Shown here: positions 17,982-26,831 of the stretch, piece after piece
How positions within the stretch are numbered: the first letter of the stretch is position 1
Layout: every line of letters begins with the position of its first letter
Assembly: GCA_902168255.1 (NCBI GenBank)
Contig: CABHON010000018.1
Location: 62,001-126,000, forward strand
DNA: 64,000 nt
Reading direction: 5' to 3'
Source of the DNA: an uncultured Legionella sp.
GTDB taxonomy: Bacteria; Pseudomonadota; Gammaproteobacteria; Legionellales; Legionellaceae
Notes under the pieces: model-generated
Database searches by the model: none
Told to the model about the DNA's origin: nothing
What the model saw: only the letters and a program-made list of their open reading frames with translations
Position numbers and translations under genes: made by a program

Positions 17982-19163
17982 TTAGGTTTGTAATCTATCC
18001 TGGCCATTACCATTGGGCTCAACCGGCACTCTTGATAAATCTAACTCTAACTCACTTGCTACAATGAGTTTATAAGTACGTTCAGAAATAATGCCTGCAT
18101 CCAATTTTTGTTTAGCGTCAACACGCATTGGTTGTCCTTTGGTTTCTACCAATTTACGGGTTTCCTGGGTAAGTTGCTCAGTAGGCGCTGATAATAATGT
18201 ATCTCGGGTTTTTTCATCAAAAATAAGATATTCACGTATCGCCACGCGTTTTCCATCAACAGTCGGAACCAATCGCTGACAAATACATAGTCGAATAGTC
18301 TCGAGTATATCAATACTACGTCCAATGCGTTCTTCAGCAGGAAAGGCTGTCACTAAACGACGAATCGTTTCAGCAACACCCGACGTATGTAAAGTAGTAT
18401 AAACAGGATGGCCTGTTAAAGCGGCTTCTAATGCAGCCGAAATAGTTTCTGGATCACGACACTCTCCCACCAAAATCAAACGAGGATGGCGACGTAAAGC
18501 ATTTCGGACACCAGCAGCGAAACTAGGTAAATGACGGGGAATCTCAGACTGACTCACCACAGCCGAGGAGGCTTCAATTTCATCATACACAAATTCAATT
18601 GGTGCCTCATACGTCAATACTTTTCGATTACTGTCTTTTTGCTCCACTAATTCTCGAACAATAGAGGCTAATAAAGTAGACTTTCCCGCACCGGTTGCTC
18701 CTGTCACAAACACAATACCTTCTGGCGGCGCCAATGCATTTAACACTGGTTCAGGTAAATTTAATGTGGATAACAAAGGAGGAGTCGTAGGAATAGTCCT
18801 TAATGTAATTTGTATACCATCATGGCCTTCTACTAAGCAAGAGGTTGCATTCACCCGATAACGGAAACGTTGATTACGATTGGGGCGAAACTCATAGTGC
18901 GTATCAATATCTCTTCCTGAAAGTAATTGCGTCACCGCATTAGGGCCATAAATGGCGTTAATTAAATCACCTACTTCTGTATTCGATAACTTACGATTGG
19001 TGATATGCAATAATCGTCCGTATACTTCCGCAATAATAGGCTCGCCTGTTTGAATTGTAATGTCTGATGCATCTAACGACATCGTATATTCCAGCATCTT
19101 TTCCATAGTTGCTGGTCCAAAACGAGTCGGCTCATTGGGAAGTAAATATTCTGAATCACTCAT
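17982..19163 (-). CDS. dotB: Dot/Icm type IVB secretion ATPase DotB
   Basis: 393-residue PilT/VirB11-like hexameric ATPase that powers the Dot/Icm translocation channel from the cytoplasmic face. Walker A is GATGAGKS at 155-162. The Walker B region is RLILVGECRDPET, followed by the His box TTLHTSG, as in secretion ATPases. The N-terminal domain has the MSLDASDITIQTGEPI pattern of DotB. Length agrees with Legionella and Coxiella DotB. The start overlaps the end of dotC by 8 bp, and the order dotD-dotC-dotB is the conserved one. This cluster is the best evidence for a Legionellales origin. Confidence 0.94.
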   Translation of the reverse strand: MSDSEYLLPNEPTRFGPATMEKMLEYTMSLDASDITIQTGEPIIAEVYGRLLHITNRKLSNTEVGDLINAIYGPNAVTQLLSGRDIDTHYEFRPNRNQRFRYRVNATSCLVEGHDGIQITLRTIPTTPPLLSTLNLPEPVLNALAPPEGIVFVTGATGAGKSTLLASIVRELVEQKDSNRKVLTYEAPIEFVYDEIEASSAVVSQSEIPRHLPSFAAGVRNALRRHPRLILVGECRDPETISAALEAALTGHPVYTTLHTSGVAETIRRLVTAFPAEERIGRSIDILETIRLCICQRLVPTVDGKRVAIREYLIFDEKTRDTLLSAPTEQLTQETRKLVETKGQPMRVDAKQKLDAGIISERTYKLIVASELELDLSRVPVEPNGNGQDRLQT

Positions 19164-20145
19164 TATTTGACATATTCGAAATAACTGGCTGCCAGCTCGA
19201 TTGGGCAGGCCGCTCAGTAGGAGATAATGTTGATTCTGGAATTATAGCATGTTGCGCAGCTAATTTGCCCATTTTGTTGTATTTCGCCACTTCTTCCTGA
19301 CTTTCAGCAACAATTGCCCGCCACGCACTACTATCGGGATTAAGCTGTGGAAGAGCTGCAATACGAAGCACTTGATCATCAATATTAATTTCAGATTGAT
19401 CACCCGTCACACCCAGATCTGTCTGAGCAACATAAGGTGGGCTAACCATGTTTTGTGCCAGCAACTTACGATACAAAATCATACCGTTAAAGTCTTCTTT
19501 TAATTGAGCAACATTGGTCGCAAAAATATTATTGGCTTGCTTGATTCCTTCATACCATCCAATCAAAATGTAATAATCCCAAATTTGCTGCTCATAAGCA
19601 TCTTGAGGCAATAGGGTTCGCATAGGACGATCCGGCTTCATGTAATCCATCCATAGATATTGGTGCCAATCAGGTGCCGTTGTAACAAAACGAGCTTGAT
19701 GGAGAATCTTATAACGTCTATCCGCAACACGAATGGTATTTGAATCGGCTAAATTGAGGATATTACGTCCCTCAATAAGTACGGGGGGTAAAATATTATG
19801 ATCTAATATGAGGGCATTAAAATTATAAATTTTGTCTAATATTGCCGTTTGTCCTTGCAATTGCTTGTCGATATTTTTAGCTTGCCATGAAAGCCCTGAT
19901 TGAGCACCTAAACTTAATGCAATTTCTTGTAATGCTTGATGGCGAATTTTTTTCTTGCTGGCTTCATTTTCTTTTGATGCATCAAGAGGAACAGGTTCCC
20001 CCATCTCTTGCAACCCTTGAAGTGTTTCAGTATTTCCTGGTGGTGGTGCAGGTTTAGGCGACGAGCACCCAACCACTGTCCCTAATGCAAAAATTGCAGC
20101 CAACGTCCGCAGTTTTTTTCGACCAAGAAAATTACATTTTTGCAT
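19156..20145 (-). CDS. dotC: Dot/Icm outer-membrane core lipoprotein DotC
   Basis: Lipoprotein of the type IVB core complex that, with DotD, brings DotH to the outer membrane. The signal peptide ends in a lipobox, TVVGC, then a proline-rich linker (SSPKPAPPP). Later regions such as GLSWQAKNIDKQL, FNALILDHNILPPVL and YYILIGWYEGIKQANNIF match DotC. I start at ATG 20145; the frame extends to a TTG at 20157, which is less likely. The start overlaps dotD by 14 bp and the end overlaps dotB by 8 bp, so the three genes are coupled. Confidence 0.93.
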   Translation of the reverse strand: MQKCNFLGRKKLRTLAAIFALGTVVGCSSPKPAPPPGNTETLQGLQEMGEPVPLDASKENEASKKKIRHQALQEIALSLGAQSGLSWQAKNIDKQLQGQTAILDKIYNFNALILDHNILPPVLIEGRNILNLADSNTIRVADRRYKILHQARFVTTAPDWHQYLWMDYMKPDRPMRTLLPQDAYEQQIWDYYILIGWYEGIKQANNIFATNVAQLKEDFNGMILYRKLLAQNMVSPPYVAQTDLGVTGDQSEINIDDQVLRIAALPQLNPDSSAWRAIVAESQEEVAKYNKMGKLAAQHAIIPESTLSPTERPAQSSWQPVISNMSNNE

Positions 20146-20620
20146 AGCGAAGTTCAATAATTCTGCTGTTTGAATATACTAATACATCCGCTTTACTACC
20201 CGCTTGAAGCGCTGCATCCCGAAGCATTTGGGCTAAAGTAATATTCTTAGCCGATAGGCTTACTAAAACAGGAATAGGAGGTTCTTTTCCTAAGACTCGC
20301 AGCTGAAAATCACTCATTCTTGCGATGCGTTCAAGCAATGGTTCAATAGGGCCTGACCAATCGACGGAAGCTTTGGATTGTAAAGCATAACTTTCAGACT
20401 CGGGCAATGGCTTTCCTAATTCAGCCCGGGGCGTAGAAGCGGCCTCTATTTGCGCTAATTCATTTAATGAATTACTCACAGAACTGGCAGCTTCAACCAA
20501 GCGAACACTCGCATCATCACTAGGTGCATTCATCGGTGGCTTCTTTGTCGTTGGCGGAGGAGCCTTTTGGCATCCTACTGCTAAAGCTGCTAGAAGAATT
20601 AACAGGCTGCTTTTTTTCAT
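20132..20620 (-). CDS. dotD: Dot/Icm outer-membrane core lipoprotein DotD
   Basis: 162-residue lipoprotein with lipobox LAVGC after a hydrophobic stretch, a proline-rich linker, then a compact C-terminal domain (SVDWSGPIEPLLERIARMSDFQ... ) like the secretin N-domain fold known for DotD. It works with DotC to localise DotH and form the outer-membrane pore of the type IVB system. It is the first gene of the dotDCB unit. No strong ribosome binding site is seen; AGAAGTAAG lies rather far from ATG. smpB lies 77 bp upstream on the same strand. Confidence 0.9.
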   Translation of the reverse strand: MKKSSLLILLAALAVGCQKAPPPTTKKPPMNAPSDDASVRLVEAASSVSNSLNELAQIEAASTPRAELGKPLPESESYALQSKASVDWSGPIEPLLERIARMSDFQLRVLGKEPPIPVLVSLSAKNITLAQMLRDAALQAGSKADVLVYSNSRIIELRYAKM

Positions 20621-20697
20621 TATTAATTAACTTACTTCTAAATTTTGATCGAATAGTGCTGATTGAACCAAGAAGCCCATGAATTGTCAAGGATTAC

Positions 20698-21162
20698 TTA
20701 AGATTTTCCCCTAAAAGCCCGTGCTTTTTCCCTTGACCACTCACGCTCTTTCTCAGAAGCACGCTTATCATACAATTTTTTTCCTTTTGCTATGGCAATT
20801 TCTAATTTCACCCGGCTTTTTTTCCAATACATGGATAAGGGAATGATGGTATACCCTTCTCGTTCGACACTGCCAATGAGTCTTTTTAATTCTGAGTAAT
20901 TTAAAAGTAATTTCCGGGTACGTGTTGGATCTGCTTGGACATGTGTAGAAGCAGCTGACAACGGTTGAATTTGAGCGCCAATTAGCCAAGCTTCTTGGCG
21001 TCTAATTAAAATATGACTGTCATTGATTTGAATACGTCCTGCACGAATACTTTTTACTTCCCAACCTTCAAGCACTAAACCTGCTTCAAGTTTTTGTTCA
21101 ATAAAATATTCGTGGGTTGCTTTTTTGTTGACACTAATCGTTGTTGAGTTATTTGCTTTCAT
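20698..21162 (-). CDS. smpB: SsrA-binding protein
   Basis: SmpB binds tmRNA and delivers it to stalled ribosomes for trans-translation. The family markers are all present: N-terminal [37 protein letters not shown], then the LLLN-x3-LKRL segment and a basic C-terminal tail ([26 protein letters not shown]) that sits in the mRNA channel. At 154 residues it has the usual length. It precedes dotDCB on the same strand by 77 bp. The tmRNA gene itself is not seen in the window. Confidence 0.96.
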   Translation of the reverse strand: MKANNSTTISVNKKATHEYFIEQKLEAGLVLEGWEVKSIRAGRIQINDSHILIRRQEAWLIGAQIQPLSAASTHVQADPTRTRKLLLNYSELKRLIGSVEREGYTIIPLSMYWKKSRVKLEIAIAKGKKLYDKRASEKEREWSREKARAFRGKS

Positions 21163-21367
21163 TCTTATATTTTAACTGATGCTGAATTAGGAAGATAGTC
21201 AGAATAATTTGTTACAGGAATCATTGTTTTAGATGAAGATAAAGACATAATAATTTCCTAACATTTACATAGCTTCATTGTACCGCAGAATACTTATAGT
21301 TTCATTAAACTTTTTAGTCGGTGACAATAAACAAATATACGGTTAAAATATCATTTCTAGATGATTA

Positions 21368-22792
21368 ATGGTAAGCATTATGCAACAACAGGAAAAACGG
21401 TTATTTGTTCTTGATACCAATGTGCTAATGGCTGATCCCAGCGCAATTTTTCGCTTTCAAGAACATGATGTCTATCTGCCCATGGTAGTCCTTGAAGAGT
21501 TGGATGCCCATAAAACGGGACCATCTGACTTAGCACGTAATGTTCGACAAACCAATCGAATGTTAGTAGACCTAATGGGAAAATTTACCCATGCAGATAT
21601 TGTTGCTGGCTTACCCATTCCGAATTCATACGAAACATCTACTACTAAACCCTCTTCAGGACGCTTATTTTTTCAGACACAAGAATTTTCCAACCCTATT
21701 CCCACTGCATTGCCTGGAAATAAAGCGGATAATTCCATTCTTGCAACCTGTGTGGGTTTAAAATCCCATTTTAAACACCATGCCTTAATTTTAGTATCTA
21801 AAGACATTAACTTGCGCATTAAGGCCAGTATTTTAGGCATAACTGCTGAAGATTATTACAGTGATCATGTTCTCGATGACCGGGAATTGTTGCATTCAGG
21901 ATTTCATGTTCTTCCTTCAGACTTCTGGGAAAAGCATGGTAAAAACATGCAAGTTTGGAAAGAAGACGGTAAAAGCTACTATCGTTTGTCTGGCCCACTC
22001 ACTGCCGGATGGGTTGCCAATGACTTTCTACAAATGCCTGAAGAAAGCGAACATTTTCAGGCAAGAGTAATATCTATTCAAAAAGATGAAGCCTTAATTG
22101 CCCTCACTACCGATTACACACATAAAAAGAATTCTGTTTGGGGTATTACCGCTCGAAATATTGAACAAAATTTTGCATTAAATGCCTTAATGGATCCCGA
22201 AATTGATTTTGTTTCACTTCAAGGTATTGCAGGAACAGGTAAAACCTTGTTAGCCTTAGCAGCAGGGCTTCATCAAGTACTAGAAGACCGACGATATCGC
22301 GAAGTGGTTTTCACACGTATTACTGTGCCTGTTGGAGAAGATATTGGTTTTCTTCCTGGTACGGAAGAGGAAAAGATGGCTCCTTGGATGGGGGCTTTGA
22401 TGGATAACTTGGAAATTCTTCATGGAAATTATGAAGGAGGAGGAGGTAACTGGGCAACCGCGGCGACTCAAGAATGGTTAAAAGATCGTATCAAAGTATG
22501 TTCCATGAATTTTATGCGCGGACGCACGTTTGTGAATCGATTTGTCATTATTGATGAAGCACAAAACCTTACTCCGAAACAAATGAAAACCCTCGTTACC
22601 CGTTCTGGGCCTGGAACTAAATTTGTGTGTCTGGGTGATGTCAAACAAATTGACACACCTTACATTACTGAAATGACTTCTGGCCTTGCTTATGTTGCTG
22701 TTCGCTTTAGAGGATGGGAGCATGGTGCTCACGTCACGCTAATGAAAGGCGAACGTTCCCGTTTAACTGATTTTGCTGCAGAGAATTTATAA
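21368..22792 (+). CDS. PIN-domain / PhoH-type ATPase
   Basis: 474 residues with two domains. The N-terminal PIN ribonuclease domain starts LFVLDTNVLMADP and contains LEELDAHK and LVSKDINLRIKA, the acidic positions of the nuclease site. The C-terminal PhoH domain has Walker A GIAGTGKTLLALA, Walker B FVIIDEAQNLTPKQMKTL and GDVKQID, typical of the YlaK/PhoH2 group. Members are RNA-directed ATPases/helicases with nuclease activity, and some are linked to toxin-antitoxin-like regulation. ATG at 21368 or 21380 are both possible. The stop codon overlaps the next ATG (TAATG), so it is coupled with the GMP reductase-like gene. Confidence 0.9.
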   Translation: MVSIMQQQEKRLFVLDTNVLMADPSAIFRFQEHDVYLPMVVLEELDAHKTGPSDLARNVRQTNRMLVDLMGKFTHADIVAGLPIPNSYETSTTKPSSGRLFFQTQEFSNPIPTALPGNKADNSILATCVGLKSHFKHHALILVSKDINLRIKASILGITAEDYYSDHVLDDRELLHSGFHVLPSDFWEKHGKNMQVWKEDGKSYYRLSGPLTAGWVANDFLQMPEESEHFQARVISIQKDEALIALTTDYTHKKNSVWGITARNIEQNFALNALMDPEIDFVSLQGIAGTGKTLLALAAGLHQVLEDRRYREVVFTRITVPVGEDIGFLPGTEEEKMAPWMGALMDNLEILHGNYEGGGGNWATAATQEWLKDRIKVCSMNFMRGRTFVNRFVIIDEAQNLTPKQMKTLVTRSGPGTKFVCLGDVKQIDTPYITEMTSGLAYVAVRFRGWEHGAHVTLMKGERSRLTDFAAENL

Positions 22793-23811
22793 TGATGAGC
22801 CGACAAGCTATTACATTTGATGATGTTTTATTAGTCCCCGCCTACAATAACCACGAATCCCGTCGTTTAGTAGAAACCGCGGTAACCGATAAATTGGGGA
22901 AACTTACCCTTTCTTTACCTTTATTTAGTTCCAATATGGACACAGTAACAGGGTATGAAATGGCTAACTTTATGGGTAACCATGGTGGCATGGGTGTCTT
23001 GCATCGCTTTTTGAGTATTGAAGATAATGTAGCTGAATTTAAAAAATGTACTTCCCCTTCTTTTGTTTCCGTCGGTTGCAATAAACAAGAATTAGAACGA
23101 GCAGCTGCATTGCGCGACGTCGGCGCTCAGTATTTTTGTGTGGATGTAGCACATGCTCATGCAAAATATGTTGGGCAAACTATTAAAGAATTAAGAAACT
23201 TATTAAAAGACGCCTGCATCATGGCGGGTAACGTGGCAACTTATGCGGGTGCTGATTATTTGGCCTCTTGCGGTGCTGATATCATTAAAGCGGGTATTGG
23301 CGGCGGTTCAGTATGTAGTACACGAATTAAAACAGGCTATGGTATTCCTATGCTAACCTGTATTCAAGATTGTTCACGAGTGGATCGCTCTATTGTTGCA
23401 GATGGTGGATTACGTACTCCTGGAGATATCGTTAAAGCATTGGCGTTTGGTGCGGATTTTGTGATGTTAGGTGGTATGTTTGCCGGGACACGCCCTACTC
23501 CAGGGAAAGTGATAACCAATAGCAATGGACAAAAAGTAAAACAATATCGTGGTATGGCCAGCCGAGAAGCGCAAGAAGATTTTATGGGTACCATGAATGA
23601 ATGGAAAACAGCAGAAGGTGTCGCAACTGAAGTCCCTTATCGTGAAGATGAAGAACATATTTTAGCTGACATTGTTGGTGGTTTACGCTCAGGTTTGACT
23701 TATTCTGGCTCCAGTACTATTAGAGAGTTACAACGAAAATTAGATTACGTTGTTGTTACTCAAGCAGGCCGTATTGAAAGCCTACCACACAAATTAATGG
23801 AACAACGATAA
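22792..23811 (+). CDS. GMP reductase / IMP dehydrogenase-like enzyme
   Basis: 339-residue TIM-barrel enzyme of the IMPDH/GMPR family. The catalytic loop GIGGGSVCSTRIKTGYG holds the cysteine at about residue 175. The nucleotide phosphate site is in SIVADGGLRTPGDIVKALAFGADFVMLGGMFAGT, and YRGMASREAQ is conserved. The CBS pair that bacterial IMP dehydrogenase carries is absent, and length fits GMP reductase, which converts GMP to IMP using NADPH. The start of the barrel (ITFDDVLLVPAYN) is common to both. I lean to GMP reductase (guaC type), but substrate cannot be fixed by eye. It overlaps the PhoH-type gene by one base. Confidence 0.82.
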   Translation: MMSRQAITFDDVLLVPAYNNHESRRLVETAVTDKLGKLTLSLPLFSSNMDTVTGYEMANFMGNHGGMGVLHRFLSIEDNVAEFKKCTSPSFVSVGCNKQELERAAALRDVGAQYFCVDVAHAHAKYVGQTIKELRNLLKDACIMAGNVATYAGADYLASCGADIIKAGIGGGSVCSTRIKTGYGIPMLTCIQDCSRVDRSIVADGGLRTPGDIVKALAFGADFVMLGGMFAGTRPTPGKVITNSNGQKVKQYRGMASREAQEDFMGTMNEWKTAEGVATEVPYREDEEHILADIVGGLRSGLTYSGSSTIRELQRKLDYVVVTQAGRIESLPHKLMEQR

Positions 23812-23821
23812 GAGGCAATAA

Positions 23822-24568
23822 ATGAAAAACATTCAAACTGCTGAATTAATTTATAAGCAAAACCATTCACATAATCATAACAATAATGTTCCGCTTCATG
23901 GGTTTTACGCTTATGACGAAGCAATTTCAGGGAAACGTCCCGTAGTTCTCATTGCGCATGATTGGAGCGGACAAAACGATTTCGCACGTCAAAAAGCGCA
24001 GATGCTCGCGGAAATGGGGTATGTGGGTTTTGCCATTGATATGTATGGCCAGGGCAAAGAAGGAAAAACAAAAGAAGAAAAAGTAGCCTTAATGCACCCT
24101 GTTATGGAAGACAGGACCTTATTAGCATCACGAATGCTAGCAGCCGTTCGTGCTATTGAATCCATTCCTCAAGCAGATCCCAACAAAATTGCTGCTATTG
24201 GGTTTTGCTTCGGTGGGTTATGCGTTTTAGATTTAGCAAGAACAGGCGAAAATATACGTGGTGTTGTAAGTTTTCATGGTTTACTAGGATCCCCGCCTTT
24301 GCATTTACCTATGCCAATAAAGGCTAAAGTATTAGCTTTACATGGTCAGGATGATCCAATGGTACCTCCTGAAGATGTGCAACGTTTTGCCGAAGAAATG
24401 ACAACGGCTCATGCCGATTGGCAATTTCATATTTATGGCAATACTAAACATGCTTTTATGAATCCTCAAGCCAATGATCCTGAGTTAGGGTTGCTTTACA
24501 ATGAAAAAACGTGTGAACGTGCTTGGCAGCTAGCCAGTGAGTTTTTAAAAGAGGTTTTTGAGAAGTAA
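23822..24568 (+). CDS. Dienelactone hydrolase family protein
   Basis: 248-residue alpha/beta hydrolase. The nucleophile elbow is GFCFGG with cysteine at about 129. The aspartate lies in LHGQDDPMVPPED (177-178) and the histidine in NTKHAFMNP (210), giving the Cys-Asp-His triad characteristic of dienelactone hydrolases rather than a serine. The early IAHDWSGQNDF oxyanion region is typical. Real substrates in bacteria without aromatic degradation pathways are unknown. It follows the GMP reductase-like gene by 10 bp and is likely co-transcribed. A palindromic repeat follows 38 bp after the stop. Confidence 0.85.
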   Translation: MKNIQTAELIYKQNHSHNHNNNVPLHGFYAYDEAISGKRPVVLIAHDWSGQNDFARQKAQMLAEMGYVGFAIDMYGQGKEGKTKEEKVALMHPVMEDRTLLASRMLAAVRAIESIPQADPNKIAAIGFCFGGLCVLDLARTGENIRGVVSFHGLLGSPPLHLPMPIKAKVLALHGQDDPMVPPEDVQRFAEEMTTAHADWQFHIYGNTKHAFMNPQANDPELGLLYNEKTCERAWQLASEFLKEVFEK

Positions 24569-24605
24569 ACTCAGCATGGCATTCGATCAAGACAAAATTT
24601 CCAAT

Positions 24606-24630
24606 GTAGGGGCAGGTCTTGTGCCTGCCC
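24606..24630. repeat. GTAGGGGC repeat, copy 3 (half element)
   Basis: A single 25-bp palindromic arm beginning GTAGGGGCAGG and ending CCTGCCC, with no matching second arm, only a diverged GGGCGGGTTGTAG about 25 bp later. It follows the dienelactone hydrolase gene and could act as a weak terminator. Confidence 0.75.
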
Positions 24631-24790
24631 GAAAATTCAATAGCCTGGAAATAACGGGCGGGTTGTAGCCACTTATTTAAAGCAGTGGCTTGCAAAAAAG
24701 ATTGAGGGTGTTAAAATCAAAACCTAAACCAGTCTTGCAGCCTACTATAAGCAAACTACAACGGAACAACCTATAATTAAAAGAGTCATC

Positions 24791-25171
24791 ATGGGAATTA
24801 CATACACTATGTTAACATTAGTCAATCCACTCAAACCTAATTTATCGCCAGTAAAGGTAAAAGCGTTAGCTGACACAGGAGCCTTACATCTTTGTATTCC
24901 TGAGCATGTGGCTATTCAACTCGACTTACAAGAACATGAAAAACGAGAAGTAACACTAGCAGATGGTTCAAAAAAAATGGTTTCTTATGTTGGACCTGTT
25001 GAAGTGCATTTCGAAAACCGTCGATGTTTTGGAGGAGCAATGGTATTAGGTGATGAAGTTCTTTTGGGCGCTATTCCGATGGAGGACATGGATCTCATTG
25101 TTCGTCCCTTTTCTAGAGAGGTTTTAGTTAATCCAATGAGTCCAAATATTCCTTCATCTCTGGCCAAATAA
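24791..25171 (+). CDS. Retropepsin-like (clan AA) aspartic protease
   Basis: 126-residue protein with a pepsin-like half-domain. The active-site motif is ADTGALHLCIP at about residues 27-37, where DTGA replaces the DTG-S/T of classical enzymes. A second hydrophobic strand pair with VVSY-type sequence precedes a typical LGAIPMEDMDLIV turn where the flap-end ILG motif lies (VLLGAIP). Such single-domain proteins work as dimers, and several bacterial families are known with no defined substrate. Length fits. No signal peptide is seen. It is convergent with the ATPase gene, which ends 9 bp later. Confidence 0.75.
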   Translation: MGITYTMLTLVNPLKPNLSPVKVKALADTGALHLCIPEHVAIQLDLQEHEKREVTLADGSKKMVSYVGPVEVHFENRRCFGGAMVLGDEVLLGAIPMEDMDLIVRPFSREVLVNPMSPNIPSSLAK

Positions 25172-25179
25172 ATATTGGC

Positions 25180-26625
25180 TTAGCCTGCATTCTGAAATAA
25201 TGCTTCCAATGTAACAATAACGTCAATAATTTGAGAAGAATATTGATTTTTTTGTATGCCATTCGCAGAAATTAGCATCAAAAAAATTTGCTTATTGGTT
25301 TTCGTTGTTTTCTTAAAAACCTCTATTTTATTTTTTAACACATCAAAATACGATTTTGTAATAGAAAATGGTTTTTCTGTATACTTAATTTCGCAAAGCA
25401 TTACTGCGTCGTCGCTTCTTTCAATGAGTAAGTCGATTTGAGTACCTGACAGATCCGACGTTTTTGTGCTTCTCCAACTGGAAATAGCTTCTGCCGTCAC
25501 CAGATGAAGTGCTTTAATAATACTATGTATGTGTTTATAGCAAACGGCTTCAAAAGCATACCCAGCCCAAACATGATATAAAGGTTTTTGAATTTGCCGC
25601 ATCCAAAAATCTTCTACTAAACGTTTAGACTTTGAACCTTGTAACCAGTATAAATAAAATAAACAGAATTCATCAATTACTTTGTAATACTCTCCTCGTT
25701 CCTTTTCCCATGGAATATAGGACTTAATAAAATGTGTCTGTTCCAATTGTTTCAATCGATCGGTTAATCGCCCACCTCCTAAAGAAAGCTTTGCCTCAGT
25801 TTCTAGTGTTTTTCGGCTAACACCTTCTTTTTTACTAGCAATAAGTTTCATGAGTTCACGATAAGCAGGGGCGTTAGTAAAAAGCGATTCAAATAATTTT
25901 GCATATTCATCTTTTAAAGGTGCTTTTTCATCACAGAGAATGGCCTGAATATTTTGATGAGCCACCAATCCCCTTTGAACATAAGTTAAGTAATAGGGAA
26001 CCCCGCCTAACGCTAAATAGAGATCCAAAATATGATTATCCGTTAAGCGAATATTACGGCTCTGTAAAAATTCCTTTGTCTCTGTTAACGTGAAAGGTAA
26101 CAATTGTATCTCCGCTGTACAACGATTATGTAATCCACCCTTATTATAAATAATATTCTTAATAAGCCATGATGCACTGGAACCACATACAATAAGAATA
26201 ACTTGGTTATTTTGACTCCAATGATGGTTCCAATAATAATCCAGGGCTTCCAAAACTCCTGCACGAGGAGTAGCAAGCCATGGCAATTCATCAAAGAATA
26301 AAACAATTTTTTCAGGGGTATTTATGTTTGCTATTAACTGAGTAAGAGTGCGAAATGCTTCTTCCCACGATTTAGGTTGCTGTAAAGAAACATTTTGCAT
26401 AAAAGTTTGAGAAAGAGAATCCGCAAAATGTGCTAACTGTTTTTTCATTGCGCCTTTTTGCAAGCCGGTAACTTGTAAGAAGGTACAAGGTTTTGATTGA
26501 AAAAATTGGCGTATAAGGTAGGTTTTACCAATTCGACGCCGTCCATACACCACCAAAAACTCTGCTACTTGAGAAGAATAAAGCTTTTCTAAATGCTGTA
26601 CTTCTCGTGTTCTTCCAATAATCAT
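25180..26625 (-). CDS. Archaeal-type AAA/STAND ATPase with DUF234-like C-terminus
   Basis: 481-residue ATPase. The N-terminal P-loop is VVYGRRRIGKTYLIRQF, and FFDELPWLATP is the Walker B region, typical of the archaeal ATPase family (PF01637 type) that is widespread in bacteria as selfish or defence-like loci. A winged-helix segment follows, and the C-terminal LIERSDDAVMLCEIKYTEKPF segment has a D-x-E-x-K pattern, the PD-(D/E)XK nuclease-like DUF234 part. Function in bacteria is unknown. Immediately upstream are two nearly identical 43-bp palindromes that may control its expression. It may be horizontally acquired. Confidence 0.82.
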   Translation of the reverse strand: MIIGRTREVQHLEKLYSSQVAEFLVVYGRRRIGKTYLIRQFFQSKPCTFLQVTGLQKGAMKKQLAHFADSLSQTFMQNVSLQQPKSWEEAFRTLTQLIANINTPEKIVLFFDELPWLATPRAGVLEALDYYWNHHWSQNNQVILIVCGSSASWLIKNIIYNKGGLHNRCTAEIQLLPFTLTETKEFLQSRNIRLTDNHILDLYLALGGVPYYLTYVQRGLVAHQNIQAILCDEKAPLKDEYAKLFESLFTNAPAYRELMKLIASKKEGVSRKTLETEAKLSLGGGRLTDRLKQLEQTHFIKSYIPWEKERGEYYKVIDEFCLFYLYWLQGSKSKRLVEDFWMRQIQKPLYHVWAGYAFEAVCYKHIHSIIKALHLVTAEAISSWRSTKTSDLSGTQIDLLIERSDDAVMLCEIKYTEKPFSITKSYFDVLKNKIEVFKKTTKTNKQIFLMLISANGIQKNQYSSQIIDVIVTLEALFQNAG

Positions 26626-26637
26626 ACAATCAATCTC

Positions 26638-26680
26638 AAATAACGGACAAATATACAGTAATTATAAGTGTCCGTTATTT
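26638..26680. repeat. 43-bp palindrome, copy A
   Basis: AAATAACGGACA and TGTCCGTTATTT are perfect 12-base arms around a 19-base centre that also carries partly symmetric ATATA/TATAA. The same 43-bp unit occurs 88 bp away (26726-26768), with 36 of 43 bases shared. It starts 13 bp upstream of the ATPase gene's ATG, so a repressor operator or RNA hairpin is possible. Confidence 0.8.
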
Positions 26681-26725
26681 TTTTATCAATCTTATTAGAA
26701 AAAAGGTTATAAAAAAAACAAGGTC

Positions 26726-26768
26726 AAATAACGGACAAATATAAACAACCTATAAGTGTCCGTTATTT
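26726..26768. repeat. 43-bp palindrome, copy B
   Basis: Same arms as copy A (AAATAACGGACA ... TGTCCGTTATTT) with the first and last 18 bases identical and a 7-base centre that differs. The conserved arms with a free centre suggest selection on a protein-binding site or stem rather than simple copying. Both copies lie between the ATPase gene and clpB. Confidence 0.8.
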
Positions 26769-26770
26769 AG

Positions 26771-26800
26771 AAAGGTATAAGATCCTTGTTTTATACCTTA
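26771..26800 (-). terminator. Hairpin terminator candidate after clpB
   Basis: AAGGTATAA (26772-26780) and TTATACCTT (26791-26799) form a nine-base stem with a ten-base loop. On the minus strand the stem is followed by TTTCT, so it may terminate clpB transcription. The T-tract is short, so confidence is moderate. Confidence 0.4.
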
Positions 26801-26831
26801 TCTATACGTATTGAAGATTGCAGTTGATAGC

